Positions 36,723-47,302 of a DNA stretch of 49,577 nucleotides are shown piece after piece (the stretch's first letter is position 1; each line of letters starts with the position of its first letter). The notes below the pieces were generated by a model. It was not told the origin of the DNA, did no database searches, and was given only the letters and a program-made list of their open reading frames with translations. The DNA is from a virus: IMG/VR virus record IMGVR_UViG_3300032046_000039, positions 1 through 49,577 of that record. One strand, 5' to 3'. The position numbers were made by a program, and so were the translations under genes.

Positions 36723-38003
36723 ATGCCCCTAGCACCACCGAACAAGAGAAAGAATCCAGCGACCGACCTGGAAGACCTGCGCATCAGGAGCGGACTGCCA
36801 CGGACCGCGCCGACACTGGCACCGGGAACGGCTGTTGTCCAGGGCGACGGGAGGACACTTACTGAGGCTGACTTACCGCAGATCAGGTTGAAACAGTCGG
36901 CGGCCGGGGGCAATACGAGCATGTTCGGCGAGGCCAGGCCGGGAATGAACGTGCAGCAGAATCTCGCATTCCAGACCGCCCAACAGGATCGGGCCATTGC
37001 CAACTACGAGAAGAACATTCTGCCGAGACTGCCATCGTCGGCATTCCAGACGTCCACCGCAACCCCCGTCCCCGTGTCCCCGCAAGATCAGGCGAATTGG
37101 CTGGGCGGTCTGACGAAGATGATGAACAGCCCCACCGGGTACTCTTCGGACCAGGTGCGCCAGTATGCCGACCGGGCAAAACAGGCGGGCGTCATCGTTC
37201 CGCCTCACATTCAGGCCCAGATTGATATTGTCGGCAGCAAGGCCGAGACCGTCCAGGACATGCAACTTCGCCTCCGACGGAACAAAGGCATCGCCAATCG
37301 AGCGGAGGCGGACTCCGACGCCCAGCAGATAGTCGGCAGCATCGACCTGAGCACGGACCAAAGCACCGGGCGGACGGGCGCTCCTTATTTCTTCGACACG
37401 TCCGACCCCGAGCAGTTGAAACTGAAGGGAGAACTCAGCGATTTGATCGCCGCCGGCAAATCTTCCGGCATGCGCCCGAGCGCCATTCTGGATACGATCC
37501 GAGATTTCAATAAGCGAAACATCGGGATCTTCGACAAGAACGCGGCCAGAGCCAGGGAGTGGGAACATCAGGCCGGAGCGGCACAGCAGCGGCAGGACAA
37601 CGCCGACGCCGAGAAACGCAATGCGGCCCTCGCCAAAGTTGCCGAAAGGAAACTCGACGACATCGACAAGCGGATCGAGCAGGTACGGAAGAAGATCGAG
37701 AAGGCCGAAGACGTCGATCCGGACACGGTAAAGAAACTGACCGAGCAGTTGGAGGGGCCCGGCGGACTGGTGGAGCAGCACGAGGCCCTGCTCAAGGACT
37801 GGGAAACGAAGATGACCGGCCAGCCAGCCCAACAGCCGCCGGCGGGACAGGCAGGCCAGGGCCAGCCCCAACCAACCGGACAACCCGCCCCGTCGGCGGG
37901 AACGCAGGCTCCGGCCCAGGTCAAGACCAAGCAAGAGTACGATGCCCTGCCCGTGGGCGCAACCTACCGTGATGCGCAAGGCAATCTGCGGAGGAAAACC
38001 TGA
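36723..38003 (+). CDS. Ejection (internal virion) protein (426 aa)
   Basis: GAAAGGGC precedes ATG 36723. The protein is mostly helical and polar, with Gln/Ala-rich regions, a coiled coil at about 275-360 (ERKLDDIDKRIEQVRKKIEK, KKLTEQLEGPGGLVEQHEAL) and a Pro/Gln linker. It ends KQEYDALPVGATYRDAQGNL plus RRKT, a C-terminal tag I know from many podovirus internal virion proteins. Such proteins are packed in the head and ejected with DNA to build a conduit. It overlaps the giant gene by one base. Confidence 0.72.
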   Translation: MPLAPPNKRKNPATDLEDLRIRSGLPRTAPTLAPGTAVVQGDGRTLTEADLPQIRLKQSAAGGNTSMFGEARPGMNVQQNLAFQTAQQDRAIANYEKNILPRLPSSAFQTSTATPVPVSPQDQANWLGGLTKMMNSPTGYSSDQVRQYADRAKQAGVIVPPHIQAQIDIVGSKAETVQDMQLRLRRNKGIANRAEADSDAQQIVGSIDLSTDQSTGRTGAPYFFDTSDPEQLKLKGELSDLIAAGKSSGMRPSAILDTIRDFNKRNIGIFDKNAARAREWEHQAGAAQQRQDNADAEKRNAALAKVAERKLDDIDKRIEQVRKKIEKAEDVDPDTVKKLTEQLEGPGGLVEQHEALLKDWETKMTGQPAQQPPAGQAGQGQPQPTGQPAPSAGTQAPAQVKTKQEYDALPVGATYRDAQGNLRRKT

Positions 38004-41000
38004 TGCCGTGGGGCAAAGACCCAATTATCGAGGAGTCGGCGGTCGCTACGATGCCTGCGCCATGGGAGAAAGACCCAATCATCGAACCCGCTCCCGCCCC
38101 CGCCGTCGGTTCCTCGGCGACGATGCCCCCCGCCAACCTTGCCAACCCGCCGACGCCGGAACACTGGCCGGTCGGCAAGTCCTACCTGACCGCCCAGGAG
38201 ACGGCGGATGCCTACCGGCCAAGGATCGAACAGCCGCCGCCGTCGCCTCAGCAGCCGCCGCCCGAGACGCCGCAAGACCGCGCCGACCGGATCAACCGCG
38301 AAATGGCGGCGGGATTCGGCACCCAAGCGCCGGGTCAGCCCGCGACCGGGCCGTATGCGCCCGGGCCGGTCAATCCGAATGACCCCCTGGGCCTCAGTGA
38401 GCCGAAGTTTCAGGCCCCGCCAGAAAAGGCGACAGAGTTGCAGCGGCGGATACAAGAACTGAACCGCCCGCAAATGGGCGCAACTCCACCGCCCGCGCCG
38501 CTGCAACAGAACGTGCCGACTTCGGTAGCAAAGGCCGGATACCTGCTTCAGTCGCCCGGCGCGTACGCCGTGGGTCTTGCCGATGCCATACGGCATACGG
38601 ACACCTGGCGAATCCTCGCCAACCCCCAAGGCATATCGGATATGTCGCCCGGCGAGGCGTTCGAGTACTGGAAGAACGAACCCGCCCGAAACTTCGCTTC
38701 CAGCATGGGCATACCGGCAGAAAAGGCACAGCAGGAGTTGTCCGAGAAGCACCCCGTAACCGCCAAGGTGGGCGAGGCCGTTGCCGGGCTTGGGAAGTTG
38801 GCTACAGACTATGCAATTATACTGGCCACCGGTGGACTTGTGGGGGTTCCTACGGCGACAGGCATTGGCACGGGTGCGATAATCGGTGCCAAGGCCACCC
38901 TATCTGCAACGTTGGAACCATTGGCCGGCACGGTTGCCCAGTGGGGCGCTTTGAGATACTTCGTCGCCAGCAAGCTCGAACAGAAGCCCGAAGCCGAGGC
39001 GCAGAAAGAAGCCTTGCAGACGATGGCGTTCGTCGGGTTTGCCGGCGGGCTTGGCGAGTCGGCGGCGACGACCGGGGCGGGCTTTGCCCGCGAGATTGCG
39101 GGGGGCATGACCCGCGTCTACTTTGGCATGTACGCGACAAACCGGGTAATGGGGATGTCCGACGTTGAGGCTAGGCAGGATGCGCAGGATAGCGCCGTTC
39201 TGTACGCCGGTTTCCACATGGCAACTAAGGCGGCAGGGTTGGGTGCGGAAGAACTTGGAGAGTTCATATCCAAGATAGGTAAGAGCGTCAACGGAAAACT
39301 GGCATGGCGGGCTGTCACGCGAGAGTTGGAGATTCCGAACAAACCGACTGTCGAGCAGGTCCGGGTGGCGCTCAAGGCATATCGCGTCAAGATGCACCCC
39401 GACATTGCCGGGCCGATGAACCCCAAGCAGGCGGCGGCGTACCACAAGAAGATTGCCCTGTTCAACTCCGTTCTGACGGACCTTGATGCAAAAGAGCAGG
39501 CCGCTGGGCGTCCCGCAGAGGCGATGCAGCAGGTCCAGCGGGCCTTGCCGATGCAGGAACAGGCCGCCGTAGTTGGTCCGCAGTCTGGCGTTGTCGGTGC
39601 CGCCCCAACCGAGAGCAAGACGGTCCTTGCTACCCGTGGCGGCGGAACGCCCGGCCAAGTCGGCCTTGCCCCCGGCGGGTTCCAAGGCGCGCCCGTGTCT
39701 GCCGAGGCTCCGCCCGCCGTGGCCCCGGAAGTCGAGGCCGAGCGTGCGGCGGTGAAGGCCGAGATAGCCGCCCAGGTCGTACAGGAGCAGGCCAAGGCGG
39801 CACAGAAGGCGGCGGTCGAAGCCGTGAAGGCCAACGCTCCGAACGCCGAGGAGCTGGTGAACGCCGCCGCCGACGCGAGGCTTGCGGCGAAGCAGGCGGA
39901 AGCCCAAAAGCAGTCCGAAAAGCGCGCAGAAAGCGCGCAAGCGGAATCAGCAAAACGCCCGCACGAGATGACGGCACAGGAATACGCGACGGCCAGAATG
40001 ACTCAAGACCGCAGTGCCGACGTGCTGCCGGTTCGCGCAAAATCAATGAAGGACGCGGTTTCGCTTATTGCCGCCGACATGGGCATCGTGGGCAAGGTGG
40101 ATGTTCATGTAGCCTCAAAGGCGTCGATAGACGCGGACCTTGGCCCCGGCCGCGGCGACTTCCCGTCGACAGAACGAATTGGCGATACGTTTGTGGTGAA
40201 TATCCCCACCGAGTGGCGAGACGCTACCGAACCGGGCCGAGTTATGGCCGTAATAGCACACGAATTGGGACATGTCGAGAATCCCCACAACGAAACAGCC
40301 GCCAACATGGCGGCTCACAAGGCATTTGTGGCACAAGCTGCCCGCGACGCCGAAGCTTCCCAGCCTGCCCCAGCCCGCACAGAAACGGCCCTTCCTGCCC
40401 CTGTCGAGGCGAAACCGGCCCAGGAGGCGGGAAAGGCGGCAAGCAAGCCCCTGACGCTCTACCACGGCACAAGGGCCGACTTTGCCGATGCGGATATTGC
40501 GGGCGGGCAAGACATGTACGGGATTCACCTGACCACCGACGAGACGGCGGCGAAAGACTACGGCAAGGTGAAGAGGTATGAACTGGACCCCAAGGCCAAG
40601 GTGCTCGATTTGTCTGAAGGCGACACCCTCTGGCAGTTCATGCAGGAACAGGGAATTATTGACGCCGAAGACGCCGCGAACCCCGACCTAGAGAACTACG
40701 CCACGGGCGGGCGGCTGTTCCAATACGACCTGTCCAGCAACACGCACTTGGCCGACGACGTCGCCAAGGCGGCGGAATCGCTTGGCTATGACGTGGTGAC
40801 GATGGGCGATGACCTCGGCGGCAAGGGCGGGGACGTGGCTTACGTCGTGGTGAACAAGGCAGTCTTGAAGGCCCCGGCGGCGGAAGTCTCCTCCTCCCCG
40901 CCCGTCGCCGCCAAGGTCGAGGCCGCGAAGAAGGCGGAGGCCACGGCCAAGTTGAAGAAGCCCTCGCAGACCCCCGAATCCGTTCCTGCACAAACCGGGG

Positions 41001-44000
41001 AAACCGAGAAGGTGATTGCGTACCTTACCGAGAAGTACGGTCCTGTCAGGATGGTTGATGCCCACAATGCCCCGTGGATGACGCCTGACGGCAAACTCGT
41101 CGGCAACCTGGCCGACCACCAGGAGTCAGCGGTAGAAGCACTCGCCGCCGCTGGGCTATCTGCCAGAGATGAGTATGAAGCCGTCAAGGAACTGCAACGG
41201 ACGACGGGCATTGCCCGCCTGACGATTACGGACAGCGAAGTCAACTTCGATAGCGTAGGCCAGCCCACGGCAGAACAGGTGCAAGCCGTTGGGCAAATCG
41301 CCCGTAAGGGTTCGCTGGACGTGGTTTTCGACATCTACGCTGTTGATGGCAAGACGCTGGTCAAAAGCGGCAACGGCATGGAGGCACTCAATCAGGAAGC
41401 CGCGCCACAGGCCGCCCAGGGGCCGGGAAAGGCGGCGGAGGGGAAGCCCGCCAAGGTCGAGGCCGCGAAGAAGGCGGAGGCCACGGCAAAAGAGCCATGG
41501 GAAATGACGGCCAAGGAATGGGCTGATGATGCACGAGCAGACAAGCCAAAAGTGGACTCGCGGGGCAGGCCCATAAAGATTGTACCTTTAAGGGGCCGAG
41601 GATTTGGCAGCATTGTTTTACGAGAAAACGACACCAGATACGCATATGAAACGAAGATGAGTTATGGGAAGAAGTACTATTCCTTCGACAGAGGGGACAC
41701 GTGGAAGCGCTCAATAAGCGAAGCCGTGGAGGAGGCAAAGAAGACCGGAAATCTATCGGAGACGTGGAAAACCAATGATCCGCTCGGGCAGCATCGCGTA
41801 ATTGTTAAGAAGGCCCTTTCCGCCGGCGACCCCGTTCCCGCCGCCGTGCTGGCCGACTACAAGAACGAGCCGTGGGCGAAGGACGCCCTGGCCAAGCTGG
41901 AGAAGCCCGCGAAACGTCTGACGCCCGCCGAACAGAGAGCGATGCAGGAAGAGTATACCGCCCTCTGGAATCGCAACATGAAGAAGGACGGCACGCCAAG
42001 AGCCAACGCAAAGCCGGAAGACCTTGCCAGAATTGATGTGCTGCGGAATCGGGCAAAGCAGGAAGCTAAGCTCCAGCAGGCCGAGTTCGACTTTGCGCAC
42101 GACCAGACCGACCGGGAATGGCGAGATAAGACAAATGAACAATTCGGGCTGAAGCCTGGACAGGCCGTAACCGTTAAGTCTCGGGATGGAAGTATCGACG
42201 AGAAAGGCACGTTCTCGCAGCCGGTGAAGTTTGGGCCGGAAGGCGAGCCAAGATTGCTCGTGCGCATGGAGAAGGGCGGAAGCTACTTGTGGTCGCCGCA
42301 AGAAGTGATCGAAGCCAAGCCCGCTTCTGCCGCCGACGCCGGCTTCGACAAGATCGCGGCGGGCATGAAGCAGGCCCGCGAAGAGGCGCAGGCAGAGAGT
42401 GACCGCCGCGCGGCCCAGCCCCACGATGTGCGCGACTCGTTCTGGATGATGGCTGATTTTGAGAAGCGAGAGCTTATTCAGTCCGGCAAGGCGACCGCCG
42501 ACGAAGAGCTGATGTTTACGAGCCGGAACGAATTGAATGACTGGCAACAGGCTCGCTACGACGCCATACGACAAGAACATGACGCCGCCGAGCCCGCCGC
42601 CCCACAGGCCGAGCCGCAGAACGAGCCGAAGGCGGAAGTGCTGCCAACCAAGGCCGACATCGAAGCCATGACGTTCGACGGCATGGAACAATATGCCCCC
42701 AAAACCGTTGTTGGAATAGGTCGAAACAAGGGCAAGCGATACCGGGCGGCGAAGATTGTCGCCGTAGACGAAAACGGGCAAAAGCGAACCTACAACGTCC
42801 AAGTTTCTGACTCCGGCGAACGCAGAATAAAAGATGAAGGCGTAACCAAAGAGCAGTTCAAGAGAGACATTGCCAGAGATTACGCCAAGCTGCCGGAAGC
42901 AGCGCGGGCGGTTGCCGAAGAATACGACGCTAATCCGCTGAACAGGCTGGCAATCGCGGAGGCCGCATCAGGTCGTAACAATAAAGAGATTCGTGCGGTG
43001 TTTGTTGGCGGCAAGTTTAAGCATCAGTTCATGGAGAAGCACCCCGGCATTACGACAGTTGACGCGGCGATGAAGGCTCTGGTTGCGGATGCCGAAGCGA
43101 AGGCCGAGCCGAAGGCGGAAGCGACCAAGGCCGAAGGCGTGTTCCGCTCAGCCGCAGACAAGGCCCGCGAACGAATCCGCCAGCGGTCCACCGGCGAACG
43201 CCCAACAATGGGACTCGACCCCGGCGCACTCGCCGACTGGGTTCTCATCGGCCTCGACCACGCTGAACGCATCATCCGCAAACTCGGCAAGCTCACCCGC
43301 AAGGCATGGACCGCCGCCATGCGAGAGGAAAACCCCGACTTCAAGCCGGCGGAACTCCGGCAGGTGTGGGGCGAAATCGTCAAGGCCCACAAGCCCGAAA
43401 TCCTCAAAATCATCCGCGAGTCGAAGCCCGGCAAGGCGGGCAAAAGCATCGCCCCGCCGTCGCGCGAGGTGACCAGTGAAGTAACCGCCCCGGCAGCGGA
43501 AGCAGAGCCGACCATCGGAATCAAGAACGCCGCAGTCGAGGAACAACTCGCCGCACGCGGACTCCTGCCGCCCCGCCACGGCCCGGCCATGTCTTTCGAG
43601 CAGGCCATTCAGGAGGCCGCAACCGCCTTCTCTGCCGACCCGTTCGTCGGCAAGAAGCTCGTCGATGACCTCCTGGCCACTCCCCGGCCCGCCACAGGTT
43701 ACGAGGACGCCGTGCTCCTGCACGAAATGAACCGCCTGACCCACGAAGTAGACCGGGCGGAAGAAGCATACCTGGAAGCCACCAAGGCCGACGACAAGGA
43801 TGCCCTGGCGTCCGCCAAGAACCGCCTTGACGCCGTCACCGCCGATTATGTCCTTGCCGGCGACGTGGTGACGATGGTTGGAACCGAAAGTTCGCACAGT
43901 CTCGGACACCGCCGGATGATGATGAAGCTCGACTACTCCCTGGCGGCAATGGAGCGCCGGGCCGAAGTCGCCCAGGCCGGCAAGCCCCTAGCGGACAAAG

Positions 44001-47000
44001 AACGGCAACTCATCGTTGACCAGGCTAAGGAAATCGCCAGCCTCGAACAGAAGATTGCCGACGTGGAAGTCGAGGCCCAGAAGCTCCGCCAGCAGCACGA
44101 AATCGACGCCAAGATCAAGCAGACCGTCCACAGGCAGAAGAAGGCCGCCGACCTTCTCAAAGAGCCGACGTTCGGCGCGTCCAACCGCATATTTACCCGC
44201 GACCGGGCGACCGCAGCCAAAGTATCACTGTTCGCCATGCTTCGCGGCCCGCAAATGGCCTTGGCCCCCGGCGGCATGGAAAAACTCATCACACTCGGCG
44301 GGTTCTACGTCGAGGGCGGCTTGCGGAACTTCAAACAGTGGAAAGCCCAGATACTCGCCGACGCGGGCGACCTGGCATCCGAAATCGAGCCCGACCTGGC
44401 CGAAGCGTGGAAGCAGATCACCGACCAACTCCCCACCATTGACCGCCCAGCCATCGTCAAGGCCATGAAGAACGCCGCCGGCAACGGTCGCGCCTTGCCG
44501 GAAATGGCGCATTCGATCAACAAACTCGCCGAAAACCTCATCGAGAGCGGCATCCACGACCGCGAACAACTCATCACGGCCCTGCACGAAATCCTTGTCG
44601 AGATCGATCCGGCAATCACCCGCCGCGAAACGATGGACGCCCTGAGCGGATACGGCGACTACCGGCCCCTGAACGCCGATCCGATCAAGGCCGAACTGCG
44701 GGACTACAAGGGCCAGCTTCAGCAAGTGGCGAAGCTCCAGGACATGCAGGCAGGCGCCGCCCCGGCCAAGACCGGCCCGGAACGCCGAATCCCCAGCGAC
44801 GAGGAACGCCGCCTGATTCAACAGGTCAACGAGACGAAACACAAGGGCGGGTTCGTTGTCACCGATCCGGCCACGCAACTCAAGTCGTCCCTGGATGCGA
44901 TAAAGACCCGCCTGACCCACCAGATTGCGGACCTGGAACTTGAGATAGCTACCCGCCAGCGGATAACCAAGGACCGCCAACCTATCGCCCGCGACGCCGA
45001 AGCCCTGATTCTGGAAGAACGCCTGAAAGACCTGCGCCAGCAGCGGGATGAGATATTCGGCAAGAAGGAACTGACCGACGAGCAGCGAATCAATACTGCC
45101 GTCAAGGCCCTGGAACGCTCCGTAGAGGCCTACGAGAAGCGAATCGCCAAGAACGAGCCGTTCCCGACCAAGAAGCCCAGCAAGACCCCGCCGTCTGTGC
45201 AACTCGACGCCCTGAAGGCCCGCCGGGATGCACTCAAGCAGGAAATCAAACTCCTACAGGACGTCGCTGATATTGCCGACCCGGCCCGCATGGACGCGAT
45301 ACTCAATCAGGCGTTCGCCACGCGGACAGCCAACCGAATCGCGGACCTCCAGGAGCGACTCGCCAAGGAAGACTTCAGCGCCAAGCCGAGAAAGCCCCTG
45401 AATCTGACACCCGCAAGCATCAAACTCCAAACCCAACTTGCTCAAGTCAAGGAAGAGTACGACCTCGCCAACTTCCGCCGGCAGCGGGCAAACAGGACGA
45501 TTCCGGCAAAGATACTCGGCGTAATCGGAGAGACCGTCAACCTGCCCAAACAACTCATCGCGTCGTTTGACTTGTCGGCCATCCTCCGGCAGGGCGGCAT
45601 TCCGACTATCAGCCACCCGTCCGAAGCGCTCAAAATCTTTATCCCGTCCATGCGGGCTCTGAAATCGGAAGAAGGGTTCATTGCCGCCGAAGAGGCGATA
45701 AAGAACCACGAGCGATACCCTTACTGGCTCAGGGCTGGACTAGACCTGACCACCAAGACTGCCGGGCTCGCCAAGATGGAAGAGACGCAGATGTCCCGGC
45801 TGGCGTCGAAGATACCGGGCATCCGGGCCAGCGAGCGGCACTACATGACGTGGATGAATTTGCAGCGGTACGCAATGGTCGAGTTTTACGCGAACAAGTT
45901 GAACCCTGATGGCCAACTGCCGACCGCCGACGAGGCCAAGATCATCGCCCATGCCGTGAACGTGGCCACCGGGCGCGGCGGTTCCGGGATGCGTGCCGGA
46001 GCACTGTCGGCCCTGAGTACGATATTCTGGGCGCCGCGACTGACCATAAGCCGATTTCAGTACCTTCTCGGACACCCGATCTGGTACGGGGCTGTCAGCC
46101 GGGCGGTCCCATTCAAGGGAACTGGCCGCGTCCGGTGGTTGCTGGCTAAAGAGTACGCCCAATTCTTGGGCAAACTGCTGGCTCTATACGGGTTGGGATT
46201 ACTGATGGGCGGCGACGTTGAAACGGACCCGCGTTCATCCGACTTCGCCAAAATCCGATTCGGCGACACTCGGGTAGACCCGGCGGTAGGACTCCAGCAG
46301 CCGGTCGTTCTCTTGAGTCGCCTCGCCACGGGAAAGACCGTGGATACGGGCGGCAGGGTCGAATCCATTGTCGGCGACACCCGCCCCTACGGCGGGCAGA
46401 CGGTGTGGGACGTGATGGCCGGGTTCGCCAGAACGAAATTGTCCCCCGGCATCAGCCAACTTCTTGCCCTCCGGAGCGGAGAAACCTTCGTCGGCGAGAA
46501 AGTGACGCCCAAGACAACCGCTCGCGACCTCATTATCCCGCTGGCCATCCGGGACGCCTACCAAGCCATCGAAAGCGAAGGGTGGGTTAAAGGTTCAGCC
46601 CTTTCGGCTTTGTCGATCATGGGCATGGGACTCTCAACTTACGTTTCTGCCGGACCCAAGACCCGTCAAGTCCGCAAACTGACATACGCCGCCGAACAGG
46701 CATATGCCCAAAAGCAGACCGACCAGACGCGGGCAGACCAAATCCACTACGACAGCATCGAGCGGACGCTGAAGGTCTACGACGTTGCCGCTGGCAAGCT
46801 CCGCAAGGACGGCAAGCAGAACTCACCGGAAGCCAAGGCTGTTCGCCTGCGGCAAGAACAGTTGTCTGCGATAGCCCTGGACGGCGGGCGGATATGGGCC
46901 AAGGCCACGCCCGGTAACAAGGCCGAATTGAAACTCGCCTTCTCCGAACTCATCCACGCTCGAGCTCAGGGCATGGGCAGCGCCGAATATGGCCCCGCCA

Positions 47001-47302
47001 GGACGGCGCTCGCCAACGTCGCGACCGGCCTGAAGATCTCCCTGGCGGACTCGTACATCCCGGGCCAAACCAACGCAAGGAGTTACTACCAGGATCACTA
47101 CGTCGCCGCACTCCTCGCCGGCGACCTCAACGCGGCGGCGGCGTATTTCGAGGCCAAGCGAAAGATCGGGCAAGCCCCACAACTGGCCGACATCAAGACA
47201 CGGCGGGAATACAAGGACGCGGACGCGGCAACTCAGGCACGAATCGCACAGGCGCACCGAGAAGCGGCGACACGCAGCCGGGCGGCGCAGGCGCGGCCCT
47301 AA
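38003..47302 (+). CDS. Giant multidomain polyvalent ejection protein (3099 aa)
   Basis: Repeated PWxKDPIIE units at the N-terminus are typical of ejected virion proteins. In order I see: a membrane-like region (about 240-380); a J-domain-like segment (about 430-490) with the HPD motif at 465-467; a zinc-protease motif HELGH at 753-757; an ADP-ribosyltransferase-like domain (about 815-960) starting LYHGT and ending DVAYVVVN; a small LPD-type domain (about 990-1140) between identical linkers; further charged modules with EMTAKEWADDA and VPAAVLADY; long coiled coils (1900-2500); and an LPD38-like region (about 2560-2900) with ETDPRSSDFAKIRFGDTRVD. The protein is probably injected to act on host targets early in infection. 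Domain edges are approximate. Confidence 0.82.
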   Translation: MPWGKDPIIEESAVATMPAPWEKDPIIEPAPAPAVGSSATMPPANLANPPTPEHWPVGKSYLTAQETADAYRPRIEQPPPSPQQPPPETPQDRADRINREMAAGFGTQAPGQPATGPYAPGPVNPNDPLGLSEPKFQAPPEKATELQRRIQELNRPQMGATPPPAPLQQNVPTSVAKAGYLLQSPGAYAVGLADAIRHTDTWRILANPQGISDMSPGEAFEYWKNEPARNFASSMGIPAEKAQQELSEKHPVTAKVGEAVAGLGKLATDYAIILATGGLVGVPTATGIGTGAIIGAKATLSATLEPLAGTVAQWGALRYFVASKLEQKPEAEAQKEALQTMAFVGFAGGLGESAATTGAGFAREIAGGMTRVYFGMYATNRVMGMSDVEARQDAQDSAVLYAGFHMATKAAGLGAEELGEFISKIGKSVNGKLAWRAVTRELEIPNKPTVEQVRVALKAYRVKMHPDIAGPMNPKQAAAYHKKIALFNSVLTDLDAKEQAAGRPAEAMQQVQRALPMQEQAAVVGPQSGVVGAAPTESKTVLATRGGGTPGQVGLAPGGFQGAPVSAEAPPAVAPEVEAERAAVKAEIAAQVVQEQAKAAQKAAVEAVKANAPNAEELVNAAADARLAAKQAEAQKQSEKRAESAQAESAKRPHEMTAQEYATARMTQDRSADVLPVRAKSMKDAVSLIAADMGIVGKVDVHVASKASIDADLGPGRGDFPSTERIGDTFVVNIPTEWRDATEPGRVMAVIAHELGHVENPHNETAANMAAHKAFVAQAARDAEASQPAPARTETALPAPVEAKPAQEAGKAASKPLTLYHGTRADFADADIAGGQDMYGIHLTTDETAAKDYGKVKRYELDPKAKVLDLSEGDTLWQFMQEQGIIDAEDAANPDLENYATGGRLFQYDLSSNTHLADDVAKAAESLGYDVVTMGDDLGGKGGDVAYVVVNKAVLKAPAAEVSSSPPVAAKVEAAKKAEATAKLKKPSQTPESVPAQTGETEKVIAYLTEKYGPVRMVDAHNAPWMTPDGKLVGNLADHQESAVEALAAAGLSARDEYEAVKELQRTTGIARLTITDSEVNFDSVGQPTAEQVQAVGQIARKGSLDVVFDIYAVDGKTLVKSGNGMEALNQEAAPQAAQGPGKAAEGKPAKVEAAKKAEATAKEPWEMTAKEWADDARADKPKVDSRGRPIKIVPLRGRGFGSIVLRENDTRYAYETKMSYGKKYYSFDRGDTWKRSISEAVEEAKKTGNLSETWKTNDPLGQHRVIVKKALSAGDPVPAAVLADYKNEPWAKDALAKLEKPAKRLTPAEQRAMQEEYTALWNRNMKKDGTPRANAKPEDLARIDVLRNRAKQEAKLQQAEFDFAHDQTDREWRDKTNEQFGLKPGQAVTVKSRDGSIDEKGTFSQPVKFGPEGEPRLLVRMEKGGSYLWSPQEVIEAKPASAADAGFDKIAAGMKQAREEAQAESDRRAAQPHDVRDSFWMMADFEKRELIQSGKATADEELMFTSRNELNDWQQARYDAIRQEHDAAEPAAPQAEPQNEPKAEVLPTKADIEAMTFDGMEQYAPKTVVGIGRNKGKRYRAAKIVAVDENGQKRTYNVQVSDSGERRIKDEGVTKEQFKRDIARDYAKLPEAARAVAEEYDANPLNRLAIAEAASGRNNKEIRAVFVGGKFKHQFMEKHPGITTVDAAMKALVADAEAKAEPKAEATKAEGVFRSAADKARERIRQRSTGERPTMGLDPGALADWVLIGLDHAERIIRKLGKLTRKAWTAAMREENPDFKPAELRQVWGEIVKAHKPEILKIIRESKPGKAGKSIAPPSREVTSEVTAPAAEAEPTIGIKNAAVEEQLAARGLLPPRHGPAMSFEQAIQEAATAFSADPFVGKKLVDDLLATPRPATGYEDAVLLHEMNRLTHEVDRAEEAYLEATKADDKDALASAKNRLDAVTADYVLAGDVVTMVGTESSHSLGHRRMMMKLDYSLAAMERRAEVAQAGKPLADKERQLIVDQAKEIASLEQKIADVEVEAQKLRQQHEIDAKIKQTVHRQKKAADLLKEPTFGASNRIFTRDRATAAKVSLFAMLRGPQMALAPGGMEKLITLGGFYVEGGLRNFKQWKAQILADAGDLASEIEPDLAEAWKQITDQLPTIDRPAIVKAMKNAAGNGRALPEMAHSINKLAENLIESGIHDREQLITALHEILVEIDPAITRRETMDALSGYGDYRPLNADPIKAELRDYKGQLQQVAKLQDMQAGAAPAKTGPERRIPSDEERRLIQQVNETKHKGGFVVTDPATQLKSSLDAIKTRLTHQIADLELEIATRQRITKDRQPIARDAEALILEERLKDLRQQRDEIFGKKELTDEQRINTAVKALERSVEAYEKRIAKNEPFPTKKPSKTPPSVQLDALKARRDALKQEIKLLQDVADIADPARMDAILNQAFATRTANRIADLQERLAKEDFSAKPRKPLNLTPASIKLQTQLAQVKEEYDLANFRRQRANRTIPAKILGVIGETVNLPKQLIASFDLSAILRQGGIPTISHPSEALKIFIPSMRALKSEEGFIAAEEAIKNHERYPYWLRAGLDLTTKTAGLAKMEETQMSRLASKIPGIRASERHYMTWMNLQRYAMVEFYANKLNPDGQLPTADEAKIIAHAVNVATGRGGSGMRAGALSALSTIFWAPRLTISRFQYLLGHPIWYGAVSRAVPFKGTGRVRWLLAKEYAQFLGKLLALYGLGLLMGGDVETDPRSSDFAKIRFGDTRVDPAVGLQQPVVLLSRLATGKTVDTGGRVESIVGDTRPYGGQTVWDVMAGFARTKLSPGISQLLALRSGETFVGEKVTPKTTARDLIIPLAIRDAYQAIESEGWVKGSALSALSIMGMGLSTYVSAGPKTRQVRKLTYAAEQAYAQKQTDQTRADQIHYDSIERTLKVYDVAAGKLRKDGKQNSPEAKAVRLRQEQLSAIALDGGRIWAKATPGNKAELKLAFSELIHARAQGMGSAEYGPARTALANVATGLKISLADSYIPGQTNARSYYQDHYVAALLAGDLNAAAAYFEAKRKIGQAPQLADIKTRREYKDADAATQARIAQAHREAATRSRAAQARP
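40908..40947 (+). repeat. Linker direct repeat, copy 1 (40 bp)
   Basis: This 40-base block recurs exactly at 41448-41487, 540 bases (180 codons) downstream in the same frame. It encodes the Ala/Lys/Glu linker AKVEAAKKAEATAK. The two copies bracket one complete small domain of the giant protein, as if the domain were a cassette. Confidence 0.95.
41448..41487 (+). repeat. Linker direct repeat, copy 2 (40 bp)
   Basis: Exact copy of 40908-40947. Identity at DNA level, including third codon positions, means recent duplication or gene conversion. Recombination between the copies would cleanly delete the 180-codon domain between them. Confidence 0.95.

Noticed and set aside
35294-37003. 569-codon minus-strand open frame opposite the fibre gene
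   Set aside because: Shadow of the Thr/Gly/Ala-rich plus-strand gene; no ribosome site or domain.
38003-47302. Giant protein as an N4-like virion RNA polymerase
   Set aside because: Length is similar, but I see no single-subunit polymerase motifs; the readable modules are peptidase, ART-like and LPD types.
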